DNA of 64,000 nucleotides from Eumeta japonica (lineage: Eukaryota > Arthropoda > Insecta > Lepidoptera > Psychidae): assembly GCA_005406025.1 (NCBI GenBank), contig BGZK01000209.1, positions 496,001 through 560,000 of the forward strand, given 5' to 3'. This document shows, piece after piece, positions 13,601-24,160 of the stretch. Both the position numbers and the translations under genes were made by a program. The notes below the pieces were generated by a model. That model was not told where the DNA came from. It searched no databases and worked only from the letters and a program-made list of their open reading frames with translations. The stretch's first letter is position 1, and every line of letters begins with the position of its first letter.

Positions 13601-16600
13601 GGGTCTCTTATTTGGTGGGTGGGCTCCTATCCTCTAAGCTATGAAGTAGCATAGCAGAAGTATACCCAAATGTCTATGATCACCAAATATTTCTGTTTTC
13701 ATAAAATTTTTAATTGCGTTGTCCATGAATATTGGCTGTAAGAAGATATTGTAGTGAATTGCTTTAACCATATCTCGTGAATTGATGTAATTTGCATAAA
13801 TTGCATTGTCCATGGATATTGACTGTTAGAAAATATAGTTAATTGCTTTGACCACATCTCGTGAATTGACGTAAATCGCATAAAATGTATTGTTCATGGA
13901 TATTGACTGTTAGAAAATATAGTTAATTGCTTTGACCACATCTCGTGAATTGACGTAAATCGCATAAAATGTATTGTTCATGGATATTGACTGTTAGAAA
14001 ATATAGTTAATTGCTTTGACCACATCTCGTGAATTGACGTAAATCGCATAAAATGTATTGTTCATGGATATTGACTGTTAGAAAATATAGTTAATTGCTT
14101 TGACCACATCTCGTGAATTAACGTAAATCGCATAAAATGTATTGTTCATGGATATTGACTGTTAGAAAATATAGTTAATTGCTTTGACCACATCTCGTGA
14201 ATTGACGTAAATCGCATAAAATGTATTGTTCATGGATATTGACTGTTAGAAAATATAGTTAATTGCTTTGACCACATCTCGTGAATTGACGTAAATCGCA
14301 TAAAATGTATTGTCCATGGATATTGACTGTTAGAAAATATAGTTAATTGCTTTGACCACATCTCGTGAATTAACGTAAATCGCATAAAATGTATTGTCCA
14401 TGGATATTGACTGTTAGAAAATATAGTTAATTGCTTTGACCACATCTCGTGAATTAACGTAAATCGCATAAAATGTATTGTCCATGGATATTGACTGTTA
14501 GAAAATATAGTTAATTGCTTTGACCACATCTCGTGAATTAACGTAAATCGCATAAAATGTATTGTCCATGGATATTGACTGAAAGAAGATATAGTTAATT
14601 ACTTTGATCATATCTCATGAATTCGTGTAATTTGCATAAAGTTTCTTAAAACTCTTTTTAAATATACAACGTGTAACTTAGAAGCCACACAGTTCTTTTC
14701 AAATTGTTCAATGAATAGAAATTGGGATGTCCGTTTACAGTATATATATATATTTTTTTTTTTTTCTCAGAATCTTTCAGCGGAAGTATCATACTTATCA
14801 GGAGCATTACAAGAAGAACGGTTTAAAACAGAGCGCTTGGAGGAACAGATCAATGATCTCACTGAACTGCACCAGAACGAGGTGAGTTATGTTGTTTCTT
14901 ATATGTTAATGGAAAGAAAATTACAATTTTTTTTATACTCTTTTGAAATTTAAGTAAATGATTTGAATTAGCAAGTATTAAACACTCACTAGGGTTGCAA
15001 ACTATCGCGCTCTTCCATGGGTCATACTGTTTTTAAGGTGAGTTGGAGAGTTCTCGATAGATTTAAAAAAATATATATCTCCATTGTTTAGCGTCTTATT
15101 CTATTTAATTTAACTTTTTAAAAATTTGTATATTGTTATTGTTTCATAAATGATTTTATAAACATGATAATAAATTACTAGATTTTTTTTTTGTCGTAGG
15201 TATTTCTCGCGGTACCCACTGTTAAATCTATTTGAATAATATAAATATTTTAAAGCATTTAAAAAGGAAAATGAGCATGCGAGCCATCGGAAAATATGTA
15301 ATCACCGTCGCACAATGTACCCGCAACCGCAAGGGCGTCATTAGTGCGTTGCCGGCCTTTTAGGAAGGATAAAATATCTGATTGGGGAAGGAGTGACCCA
15401 CAGATACTTTTAGAAAGGATAGGGTATCTGATGAAGGGGAGAGTGGGTCACCAGAATTCTCACTCATTGGACGAAACGCAACAGCAGAAGCTGCTACTTC
15501 ACGTCTGTGTTCTATATGAGTGTGGTATTTCATCCGTCCAGCGTGCCCATTTTCATGGAGCAGACAAGTTGTTCACAGCACGTAGCTCTACAATATTAGC
15601 CAATCATTTTTTATCATACATTAATCATTGTTATTGTAAAACCAATAATCTTACTTATAATAAGATACATATGCAGATGCACGCGTGAATCTTTGGTGTT
15701 GTGAAATTAATCGTAGAAAGCATAGCATTTACTTAAAATAGAAACGCGAGGGAAAGTAGGGCTCGGGGATGCGTATGCCATCATTCGATGGCAATTCAAA
15801 GCGGCATAGGTACGTGCGTTGCCCTGTATGTACTTATAAGCAATGGTGTTTATAGTACCAATTATTGCCTATTATGGCGTGAACATTTATGTGATTTATG
15901 TAAAACATATATTTATAAAAATATACATTTTAATAAAATCAGTCACCAGTTTTTATTAAGTCATTAGAGAATGGAAAAGACGAAAACGCACCTAAGAAAT
16001 TGGTTTGTATATTTATATTCTTTTGTATTAATTTTTCAGGTAGAAAATTTAAAACAAGCTTTAACAGATGTGGAAGAAAAAGTGCAGTATCAAAGTGAAG
16101 AACGGATTAGGGATATACATGAAGCTTTGGATCTCTGTCAGACGAAGGTGAGCACTGAATATTGGTGATTTCTCATATTGTAATTAATACCTTGAAATTA
16201 ATATACTTATAATAATTTTAGCTTCTCAGAACTACGATTACTGTGGAGATTAATTTTCTTAGTTTATCGCCCAAATCTGGACGTCCGGGATATCGGGCCT
16301 TATCTAGTCAGTGTTTCCGCACAGGAATAATAACTTAGATTTTAGCAATCCCTTAGCATTAGCAATAGCAATTAGCAATACAATTATTGCTCATTGCATT
16401 AAAAAGGTTTTATGTGCTTATAAAACATTAAAAAAACACTAAAACATATAATTTGACAAATATGTTGATGTTAATGGTGAGAGGTCCTCAGAATCTGCAG
16501 TCTATATGGGTGTGCCGAAGGGTTCAGTTCTTGGACCATTACTGTTCCTAGTTCGCATTAATGATTTACCACATCTCGTTAAAGATAGGCATGGGATTGT

Positions 16601-19600
16601 ACTGTTTGCTGATGATATTTCTTTAATTTTAAAGATTAATAAACAACAACCAGCTTTTGACGAAGTAAACAATCTCTGAAATAGTTGAATGATTTAGTGT
16701 TAATTATCTTCTTCTCCATGAGAGGAAAACAAAACTTGTTAAATTTTCCTTGACTAGTGCTAAACTGGTTGACGCAAACGTAATGGTCAAGAACGAGATA
16801 CTTGATAATGTGGACATAACCTTATTCTTTGGTCTCACTTTAGATGCTAAATTGTGTTGGAATACTCATATTACTAGATTGGCAAAAAGGCTTAGTTTTG
16901 CAGCATGTACAATAATAAGAATTCGATGACTTACAGATGAAAGCACAGCGATACTGGTTTATTTCAATTTTTTTCATAGCCACATGACCAATGAAATTTT
17001 ATTATGGTGTCACACAGTCAATATTAACACGCTTTTCGTGCTACAGAAGCGAGATATTCGTGCTGTTTATGATTTGAGACCAATGGCATCTCTCAGAGAA
17101 ACATTTAAGAAAATTAATATTTTAACTTTGGCATCACAATACATATACAAAAACCTGATATATGTCAAGAGACATATAGAATCGTTTTAAAAAAGGGGTG
17201 ACATTCATAACGTTAACACTAAATATAAGCTGCTCATAAAACCCGTTTAAGCAAAGTTAGCAAATCATTTAAGGGGCAACATGTGCGCTTTTATAATAAG
17301 ATTCCGGCTGAAATTCAAAATTTGCCATTTTATAAATTTAAACATTTCGTTAAAAGAAAGTTATATGGTAAGGGCTGTTCTACCGTGTCTGAAAAAATCC
17401 ATGGGATTGCTCGACTATCAGGTTGCTTCATGTTATTTCTAAGTGTTGTACTAAATTATTGATTACTCAATATTTTGTATTGATTATAACGGTAATAAGT
17501 GTGTTTGAAGTTAAAATTATGCAAGAAAATCGTATACATAATTATTATTACTTCCCATTATGTTTATTAATAAGTGTAAAATGTATTTTATATCCGATGA
17601 AGGTAGAACAAGTCGCAATTTATTACAAAAAAAGGAAAAGGTATTAGGAATAGGATTATATAAATCCATCTAAGCGATAATTAGTGATATAAATAATTAA
17701 TATTGGACCTTTATTTTTTATACTATGATTTTAAATTACAACAATAAATAAATCTAGCAATGTGATTACAAATAATAGGTTGTAATTTGTTGCGTTTCTT
17801 TTGTGTAGATAAGCAAACTAGAGCAATGGATGGCCGGCGCGGGCGCCGGTGGTGGTGGTTTGGGCGCTGGCGGCGAGCCAGCTGCGCACGCGCTGCCGCC
17901 GCGCCTCCTTCTCGTGAAGCTGTTGAACGTGGCGCTTACGCTACTGCAACTCGTCCTTCTTCTCGTCGCCACCGTCGCCGGCATCGCCATGCCTTTCTTG
18001 CGTACGAGGTACATCTTTGCACCGCTCTACACATATACTTTTGATGTCTTGCATCTCTGTATTTTTCATTAGCGAGTTTATTTATGAAAGTAAATTAAAG
18101 GCACAAAGACACAATACAAAATATTTAATTTATATACATGGAGACATGAGGTTCAGGGCGTATGGTTGTTTTTTATGTGGCCTCTGACATATAACAGGGT
18201 TTCAATTTAGATCTAAAATATCTTAACTATTTTATCAATTAAGACTTACAATAAACATTGTACACATAATTACAATGTAATTAACTAGCTTTTGCCCGCA
18301 GCTCCGCCCGCGTGGACTACGATATTTAAACCGTTTTAGAAGCGTTCGTGGTGTTTATTCATATTTTTCCCACACGATCATTTTAAATAACCTCTCTATT
18401 ATTTAGAGATTAAACTGTATATCTGGTTCTACACAACCAAAACAGATGATACATAGCTTAGATGTTAAGTGGGATCCCAAACTACGAAACTGTGAATTTT
18501 TTATCAAAATCCGTTTAGCCGTTTTTGTGTGATACGGTAACATGTACACACAAATTTTCATAACAATCAGTTAAACGATACGGAAGTCGTTACATTGCAG
18601 CGCTACCTGGCGGTGAGTTACCTCAATGGGGATAGCATAAAAACCTTCTCCGTGAAAAAATACATATACATACCAATTTTCATAAAGGTTTGTCAAATAG
18701 TTTCTGAGTCTATCGATTTTATAATATATACATCCTTCTTTATATATATAGATGGGCACCACCCGACAACAAGTGCCGAGAAAAGATATATAATCAAACT
18801 CAATTATATTCACAATCAAATGTTCAGATACATTTGGTACAGATTTTTTGCATGGAGAGCTGATAAGGATATCACTGTTGCACAAAAACATGTATCTGAT
18901 TTCGAACATTGAACTGGGTTCACTTCCCACCTACATTTGTTCTTAGACTCTCGTCTGTGTTGAAACCTCGGCAGTAGGCAGTGCAGGCAGATGTCTTAGC
19001 GAAAATATTGCGAGCTAAGCCTGCCTGAGAAATGAAACGATGTGCACTTTCTAACCGGCGTCTGCGCATCCGGATATCAGACATCCACTCTTGCAGGGGT
19101 GAAAAAAAAGGATTCTGGAACCACGTGCCACCGATCATAACCAGAATAATAGATTTCACAAATCACTTCTGTAAACAGAACATCGTATCTTACCTATTAC
19201 TTAGGAGGATCCCACAATAAAAACTTATATTATGCAGGGGAATAATGACTGGTTATAATATTTTCTTGAAAGAAATTCGCTTTTTATAATGCATGTTCTG
19301 ACGCTTTTCCAGAATACCCATAAATTTTTGTATTTGAAAAAGTGATTTTCGATATGACGCAAATGACAGATGAAAGATCAATCTAATGAAGGATTGAATG
19401 ACACTGACAATTAGACATTCAAAACAGATGCTTTTAAATTTCTTTTTTTTTTTATGGTCCATTGACTAAATCGAGTTATAAATGCAAAAAAAATCTTTTA
19501 ATAAAAACGAATTGCGGAACCATCATAACACTACGATATCTCGTTCAGAAACTGTTATCAAATTACCATTTTATAAGGGAAATTCAAATTTGCTAGTTAA

Positions 19601-19987
19601 CAGTTCATTTTGAGGTGTTATATTATGTATGTCACAGTATAAATGTTGTATTATAGGGATACAATTAATTTGATGTAAGAGTATTAAAGATGTCATACAT
19701 TATCATTGTGTTAATATACAAATAATTAAATATAACAATATTTCTAATTTAAAACTTATAAACAACCCCGATAATCCTATTTGTGGAGATTATAAAAATG
19801 TTGAAAAACAATGTACACTACATATGAGTAATACCAGATGTCCACTTCTCGTAGGGTACGCGTGCTAACGACCAGCGTGGCGGTGATGGTGGGCGTGATG
19901 GTGCTGAACCAGTGGCCGGAGGTGACGCAGCTCACGGCCAACCTGGCCCGACGCCTCAACGACTACCTGCTGAGCGAGCGCAGGTAA
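1517..19987 (+). CDS. TMCC: TMCC-family transmembrane and coiled-coil protein (13 exons, 5' incomplete)
   Basis: Thirteen exons join in one frame: 1517-1656, 2227-2357, 4907-4930, 5197-5313, 6199-6359, 6720-6790, 7516-7649, 11350-11509, 13176-13302, 14771-14881, 16040-16147, 17809-18008, 19855-19987 (1,617 nt, 538 aa visible plus TAA). Every junction has AG/GT and the phases match. Seen in order: a Ser-rich N-terminal region; a coiled coil around residues 110-195 with the family hallmarks NEYLKLA and FEKKNQKSA; a QGLK/FGSADNI segment (about 200-260); a low-complexity linker; a second coiled coil with [15 protein letters not shown] (about 340-430); and two C-terminal hydrophobic segments. Known for the family: TMCC proteins are ER membrane proteins whose C-terminal membrane segments anchor a cytosolic coiled coil. 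Inferred: same topology here. Human paralogues run about 480-710 aa, so the length fits. The first exon starts in phase 0 from an acceptor, so upstream coding exons are outside the window. Family assignment is firm; which orthologue name applies is not. Confidence 0.95.
2227..2357 (+). CDS. TMCC: TMCC exon
   Basis: Acceptor CTCTTGCAG; donor GTTAGT is non-consensus. Reads [18 protein letters not shown] and later [11 protein letters not shown]. The phase joins the previous exon (GA+C gives Asp) and leaves one base for the microexon. Probably disordered. Confidence 0.85.
3010..4010 (-). mobile_element. Degraded transposon-like sequence, class unknown
   Basis: On the - strand a 63-codon frame (3915-3724) reads [19 protein letters not shown] and ends in [18 protein letters not shown]. 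The first part resembles the linker/helix-turn-helix region of some Tc/mariner-type transposases, but weakly. Other frames over 3,100-3,700 look like decayed coding sequence. No ends or target duplication identified. Confidence 0.3.
4190..4720 (+). mobile_element. LINE 3' fragment in a TMCC intron
   Basis: At 4218-4290 the frame reads [18 protein letters not shown], then VEKGIL, related to the C-terminal LINE segment at 42,700-42,800. It continues through a degraded tail (TCCTCCCACGATTGGAGACGAGAT) to about 4720. Boundaries uncertain. Confidence 0.6.
4907..4930 (+). CDS. TMCC: TMCC 24-nt microexon
   Basis: A 24-base exon between TTTCCAG and GTGAGT. With the flanking bases it encodes SQDDYSNT. 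It is a multiple of three, so skipping it would keep the frame: a likely cassette exon. Confidence 0.75.
5197..5313 (+). CDS. TMCC: TMCC exon: start of first coiled coil
   Basis: Acceptor TTTCGTAG, donor GTGAGT. Reads [20 protein letters not shown] then [19 protein letters not shown]. It aligns with the segment of vertebrate TMCC proteins that begins the first coiled coil. Leaves one base (G) for the next exon. Confidence 0.93.
5314..6198. other. TMCC intron
   Basis: AT-rich. At about 5410-5445 there is a tRNA box-A-like stretch (TAGTTGGTAGAGCGGC) without the rest of a tRNA. Nothing else seen. Confidence 0.5.
6199..6359 (+). CDS. TMCC: TMCC exon: conserved first coiled coil
   Basis: Acceptor GTCTGCAG, donor GTAATT. 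Contains the most diagnostic family sequence: [19 protein letters not shown], then [20 protein letters not shown]. Near-identical in register to vertebrate TMCC1. Ends in phase 0. Confidence 0.97.
6720..6790 (+). CDS. TMCC: TMCC exon
   Basis: Acceptor CTATCGCAG, donor GTAAGA. Reads [20 protein letters not shown] and QGL, matching the family's QPK-xx-RDMHQGLK segment. Leaves two bases, completed to Lys by the next exon. Confidence 0.93.
7516..7649 (+). CDS. TMCC: TMCC exon: FGSADNI segment
   Basis: Acceptor GTGATAG, donor GTCTGT (weak). Reads [18 protein letters not shown], then [20 protein letters not shown]. The PRE-x-A and FGSADNI blocks are family hallmarks. GC-rich against the AT-rich introns. 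Confidence 0.95.
8945..9060 (+). mobile_element. Short LINE fragment, same family as 42,335-43,075
   Basis: Reads [20 protein letters not shown], then [11 protein letters not shown], matching SLKDKYRNSD and nearby residues of the fragment at about 42,700. About 110 bases; no ends identified. Confidence 0.6.
10445..10498 (+). promoter_or_regulatory. Candidate internal TMCC promoter and non-coding first exon
   Basis: TTATATAG at 10445-10452 is TATA-like. It is followed, about 45 bases on, by a GC-richer stretch ending in a strong donor, GAG|GTGAGT at 10498/10499. A TATA-like box and a donor with no usable acceptor just upstream suggest an alternative first exon spliced to the exon at 11350. 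The first good in-frame Met would then be at about 13206, giving a shorter protein that keeps the second coiled coil and both membrane segments. Inferred from sequence only. Confidence 0.4.
11350..11509 (+). CDS. TMCC: TMCC exon: low-complexity linker
   Basis: Acceptor ACGCGCAG, donor GTGAGT. Ala/Gly/Ser/Pro-rich: [20 protein letters not shown] and on to [11 protein letters not shown]. Very GC-rich. Corresponds to the variable Ser/Gly linker between the two coiled coils in other TMCC proteins. Frame and phase agree with both neighbours. Confidence 0.9.
12300..12450. repeat. Degenerate GGGATTGGAATC-type repeat
   Basis: Imperfect hexamer-like alternation of GATCCC/GATTC/GGTTCC units (CCCGATCCCACATTCGATTC, TGGTTCCACTCTC). 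The complement resembles stretches at 25-100 and 50885-51000. Confidence 0.4.
13176..13302 (+). CDS. TMCC: TMCC exon: start of second coiled coil
   Basis: Acceptor TATTCCAG, donor GTAAAT. Reads [20 protein letters not shown], then [20 protein letters not shown]. Carries an internal Met in a favourable context (AACAACATG at about 13200-13208), which would serve as start for a transcript from the candidate internal promoter at 10445. Confidence 0.93.
13719..14645. repeat. 84-bp minisatellite, 11 copies, in a TMCC intron
   Basis: Copies begin at 13719, 13806, 13890, 13974, 14058, 14142, 14226, 14310, 14394, 14478 and 14562. The first is 87 bp and the rest 84 bp. Inner copies are almost identical; the first and last are diverged. 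Inner copies differ mainly at two sites: TTGTTC/TTGTCC at the start and GAATTGACG/GAATTAACG near base 59. Because 84 is a multiple of three, an open frame runs through part of it on the - strand, but the TTC variant puts a stop into copies 3-7, so I read it as non-coding. Confidence 0.95.
14771..14881 (+). CDS. TMCC: TMCC exon: second coiled coil
   Basis: Acceptor TTCTCAG, donor GTGAGT, 37 whole codons. Reads [19 protein letters not shown], then [15 protein letters not shown], nearly identical to the vertebrate family core. Confidence 0.97.
15270..15620 (+). repeat. Dispersed lepidopteran repeat
   Basis: Contains AGTGCGTTGCCGGCCTTTT and, later, CGAAACGCAACAGCAGAAGC, CTTCACGTCTGTGTTCT and GTGGTATTTCATCCGTCCAG. 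I recognise this order of motifs from a repeat common in moth and butterfly genomes. A second diverged copy lies at 49690-49950. Class not determined. Confidence 0.65.
16040..16147 (+). CDS. TMCC: TMCC exon: second coiled coil, continued
   Basis: Acceptor TTTTTCAG, donor GTGAGC, 36 whole codons. Reads [19 protein letters not shown], then [15 protein letters not shown], matching the family's YQSYERARDIQEALEACQT block. Confidence 0.97.
16450..17690 (+). mobile_element. LINE fragment with reverse transcriptase (Jockey-like), in a TMCC intron
   Basis: From about 16480 a frame reads [18 protein letters not shown], then [12 protein letters not shown], then [11 protein letters not shown]. The G-x-PQGS-x-LGPLLF block and F-A-D-D catalytic motif mark a reverse transcriptase fragment. 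The frame is then interrupted by stops and shifts but resumes ([26 protein letters not shown]) through to about 17190. The 5' two-thirds of the element are missing. Same strand as TMCC. Clade assignment (Jockey-like) is tentative. Confidence 0.8.
17809..18008 (+). CDS. TMCC: TMCC exon: end of coiled coil and first membrane segment
   Basis: Acceptor TTGTGTAG, donor GTACAT. Starts ISKLEQW, then a Gly/Ala-rich stretch, then a hydrophobic run ([28 protein letters not shown]) and RTR. Matches the family order ISKMEL...LLGKLINILL...VVPLMKTR. The hydrophobic run is the first membrane segment. Confidence 0.95.
18285..18550 (+). repeat. Abundant lepidopteran dispersed repeat
   Basis: Starts CTAGCTTTTGCCCGCAGCTC and includes AAAATCCGTTTAGCCGTTTT near 18,510. 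These are signature phrases of a very common lepidopteran repeat, probably the 3' part of an RTE-type LINE. Lies in the last TMCC intron. Confidence 0.65.
19855..19987 (+). CDS. TMCC: TMCC last coding exon: second membrane segment and stop
   Basis: Acceptor TTCTCGTAG. Reads [20 protein letters not shown] (second hydrophobic segment), then a polar tail ending DYLLSERR and TAA at 19985-19987. Position and length match the C terminus of the family. Confidence 0.93.
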
Positions 19988-22010
19988 TGGCCGGCGACTC
20001 CATCCCAGCGGCCGCTAGTATGCTCACGCCGCCGGCTTCTCGTGATATGTTTATTACTAAACAAACGTGGTCACCCTCATTCTTATTACAGTTTAGGTTG
20101 TTATGTATAAATGGATCGATTTGTTGCGAAATAATTTAATCTGCCTTAGATTAATTTCGAATTAAACGTTTATTATTTATTGTCCTTGATATTGTCAACA
20201 AAAAAAAAACATTGTATGTTTTAAAATTTTAATTTGAAGTATTATAGATTCACCTACCTTTCCAATCCAATTATAATGTTAGATAGTAAAATATTTTGAA
20301 GTATTAAACTCAATTTTATATTTAGATTGGATAATTTCTGCATATCTCGGTCCAAATATTCTACTAGATTTGTTTTCGCTTTTGTGCTAATTTATCATTG
20401 GTTATTAAAGCAATAGTAACTTCAATGGAGAAAGGTACTCACACATCTTTTATTGGTAACAAAGAAACCGAGTCAAAATTTTTTAATATAATAATTTTTA
20501 AATTTTGGCAGTTTGTTCATATTTTTAATAAATGCTAAAATATTATCTTGGTAATAAAGTAGTTTTTAACTCGGTTTTTTTTTCATGATAATTAAAAGTG
20601 AATAATAATTTAATGGGTGGTTTTAATATTGGTAAATAATGACTGTTGTGTCAATTGCACTTTACACTAACATGTCTTAAAACTCATCGGTTTGTCTATT
20701 CATTTTTATATAATTATGGATTTTATGTGGATAATGTTATATGCTTATTCATTTATTGTATTATATTTTTCTTTAACCACATTAATGATATAATGAATAT
20801 GCTTCTGAATTATTATGCATAAATGCGTGATGTTTTATAATATGATGTTATGTGACAGGAAAAAGTTGATTATGCAATACTGAATTGAAAACATATCTTT
20901 ATGTTAGTATTGATATTCGATTTCGGCGCTTTTACATTAAATTCTTTGTACCATGATAATATACAATTCATCGATTGGATAACATTATAATTTTTCCAGG
21001 ATGATATCACTTTTTATATTTTCAAATTAAATTCCTTATTAAGTAACGAAACTTTGGAATCGTCGACCTAACATCACGACGTCACCCGTTATCTAAATGT
21101 CTTAGTCGATGAGATGCTACATCGTGCTTGTTAAATTTACATAATACTCAAATGTAAAAAAGTTCGTTTAAAAGTTTTCAATTCAATAGTATAAGTTTAG
21201 TTCCTTTAATTAACATATGATAGGCATTGCAAAAACAAATGTGTTTTAACCATGTTTTATGGGTAAAATATATGGCATGTGTATTATTTATTAAATTGCT
21301 TTTATACCCGAGAACAACTAACGTTCGTTGCTGTGTGTATTTATATAGCACCTTAATGTATAACGGTGATGGGATATGTATATATAACTAAAATAAAGTC
21401 TGATTAATTTTCGTTTTTTTTTTTTTACTTTTGTTGTTAATAATATAAAGTATTTGTACAGGTGCTTTTCTATCGTAATATTAGCCATATCAAATTGACA
21501 ATTAAAGAAAATGTATTTATTTAATTTCATAAGTGTATTAAATAAAATTTCAATAATATTTTATAAGTGTCACTGTGTTTTAGCTATATTGAAATGCGTA
21601 TTGAAGTTTACATATATATTTTTTATTTTTTCTTTTTAATTTTACGTCTGTTCAGGTATGAGTGCAAATCATTGTGTGGCTGAAACGTTTTGAAAATTCA
21701 AAGAAAAACGCGGACTGGCTCATGAAATATCATTAATATATTTATTTAACTTAATTTCATTTTTTTTATAAATGACTGATTTAATTGAAGTGATATAGTT
21801 ATTTATTTTTATCATATTACAAATTAGTATTTTGAGGGCTGGGCCCCTTAGTTATTATGCATTATAATATTTCTGAATGTACTGATAAAAAAAATTAAAT
21901 TAATTCAAAGTATTGTTTTAGTTGCAATAAATGTAGAATATGACACAATTCCTATACTTGATATAAAATTTGTATGAAATAAATTATTGTAATATGTAAT
22001 GAATGTCACA
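19988..22010 (+). other. Likely TMCC 3' UTR
   Basis: AT-rich sequence after the stop, with no open frame of note. AATAAA signals occur at 21541-21546, 21926-21931 and 21978-21983, any of which could end the transcript. Extent is inferred. Similar AT-rich sequence continues to about 23260, so a longer form is possible. Confidence 0.45.
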
Positions 22011-23984
22011 CATTTCGGAGTTGTAAAAAACATTTGTTTAGTTTCGGGTAAATCTTGTCAAAATTGTAATTGTTTGTAAGTTTATGGCTTGATGCATTTT
22101 CTTTGAAAGTTGTGTATATAGTAATAATGTTTATAAATTTTTGTTTTTTTTATTACAATATTAAATCTCCCGATATTGCGGCAATGTTGAAAATTGAAGT
22201 CCTTGATATGTTGTCAATTTGTATGAACTTATAAAGCAAAATTGTGAGATGTGAAAAAAATTGTAATATGAAAATCCTATATTATTAGGGAGAATACTTC
22301 ATTTAGTGAGTTATTGGTGTGATTTGTTAAATGGAAAAAAAAATTGTTGTAGATAGATGTTAGTTACTATAGTCCAATATTGTTTTTTTCCCTGATAGGT
22401 GACAGGTTTTCGATAGAACAATTATTATTTATTATGTTTTAATGTAAAAATACGGAATTAGGTGACAATTGGGATACCTTCTAATACAAACGCGTACAAG
22501 TAATTGCATCGTTCGATTTTCAGTTTAAAATCTTTGCAGAAGCGCGAAATCTTAGATAATAATTGGTCAAAATAATTAAGCATTGTTATTCATGAATTGT
22601 GATGATTCTTGATTGTTTTATGAAAGCTTCTAGTGGGTGATCGTCAGAAGTAGGCATTTGTAAATTACGTTTAGAGTGAAATAAACCAATAGAACTTGTG
22701 GAGATAGTTTTTAGAAATTCTTTCAAAAGATGTAAATGAAATCATACACTTTTCAATTTTGAATATTTGAATGTTACAATGATTTTAATGCAGTGCCAAC
22801 ACCATTAAAAAACAGCATTCATTATTTGTAACAATATTTTGTACGGTAACCTTAAAATATAAGCGTTGTAAGTTATTCTTGTGAACCAATTTATGGGATA
22901 TATATTAATAATGAAAACGAATTAATGTTAATTTAACCTGAAATGTATCATTAGAATGATATTTCCTAGAAAGCTTGCGAATTGGATCCAACAAATTCTA
23001 AATGAGTAAATTGAAAAATATAAAAATGCTTCATTTATGACTTTGATTTTATATATTCAAGTTTATTGTACTTTCGAAGAAAATGTATTATGTTCAAAAG
23101 TCTTTTGGTGTTCCTAAGAAATCCCAAACTTATAACACCTATTACCGGCCAACCGATAAATGCAGACGTACATCTGATATGTACCGCCCCTCCGGCACTA
23201 ATTTATTGCACAGTATATTTTTACTAGGTTCAGTAAAATAAATAAAACCCAGTGACATCGCTGCATTGATGCATCTAGTTACAGCTGTCTGCGAAAGATC
23301 AGATTCCATATTTCAATTAAATATGTACACAAAATAAAACGATTCTAGAAACATGTCACAAATGTTTAAACCCTACATGTAAGAAAACATATGCATGTTT
23401 ATTTAGATTACGAGAGGCACGCTGTTTTTCTTTTCACCATAATAGAATAATTTATGATTATTTATTTTATATTAATTTATATTTCAATTATTTGAAAATA
23501 AAAAAAATATATTTTAACACTGTTAATGTGTATGACTTTTTAAAAAGTATTTTTGTCACATGAAAACGCGGAAGGACATGTGTGCTCAAAAGAAATTGTG
23601 TATTGTATAAGAAGATTTAATTAAAAATCATGGTAGACTAAAAAAAACATGATAGTCAATTTTTGTTGTGATAAAACAATTTTAGGCAAATTCAAAATCT
23701 TGCTGAAGGAATTAGTGTGATTATAAATTAATGTAAATTGTAAAGTTTTCATGACGTCTATCCAAATTGCGTCCAGTTCTAGTAATGCCAACTTTGACAT
23801 TAAAAAATTTTGCAGAATGGATTTTATCAAGCATGTTTTCGCAAATATTCATAATCTCTTCCCCTTATAAAACAATTTTGCCAAAGAAACCATAATCACT
23901 GAAGTAGCTGTTTCTAAAAAAAATCGCTTTGAACATCTACGTAGAAATGTATTGACATCCTTAAAACAACTAACTCATAAGTAC

Positions 23985-24160
23985 CGCGCCGCAGCTGCGG
24001 TGGGGTGGCTAGGTGGCCAACCGCGTATGCGCCGCGAGGCCGCGCAGGGATCCGTTCGCACAGGTGTGATCTGTCGCTAACTTGCACTGATAGAGTTCGT
24101 CGCGTCGCGCTGCGACCTGACAGCGTCCGCTCTTGCAGTCTGGCCGAGCATTTATTAAGG
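23985..24160. other. Isolated GC-rich island between the two genes
   Basis: CpG-rich, starting CCGCGCCGCAGCTGCGGTGG (with the palindrome CCGCAGCTGCGG), inside otherwise AT-rich sequence. A frame without ATG crosses it but matches nothing I recognise. Could be an unseen promoter, an exon of an unannotated transcript, or a transposon piece. Confidence 0.4.

Noticed and set aside
14230..14553. Minus-strand frame encoding a 28-residue repeat protein over the minisatellite
   Set aside because: It exists only because the unit (84 bp) is a multiple of three; the TTC variant in copies 3-7 introduces a stop in every unit.
18571..18930. Overlapping frames of 105 and 119 codons on opposite strands
   Set aside because: They lie inside the last TMCC intron next to a dispersed repeat, on both strands at once, with no family resemblance.
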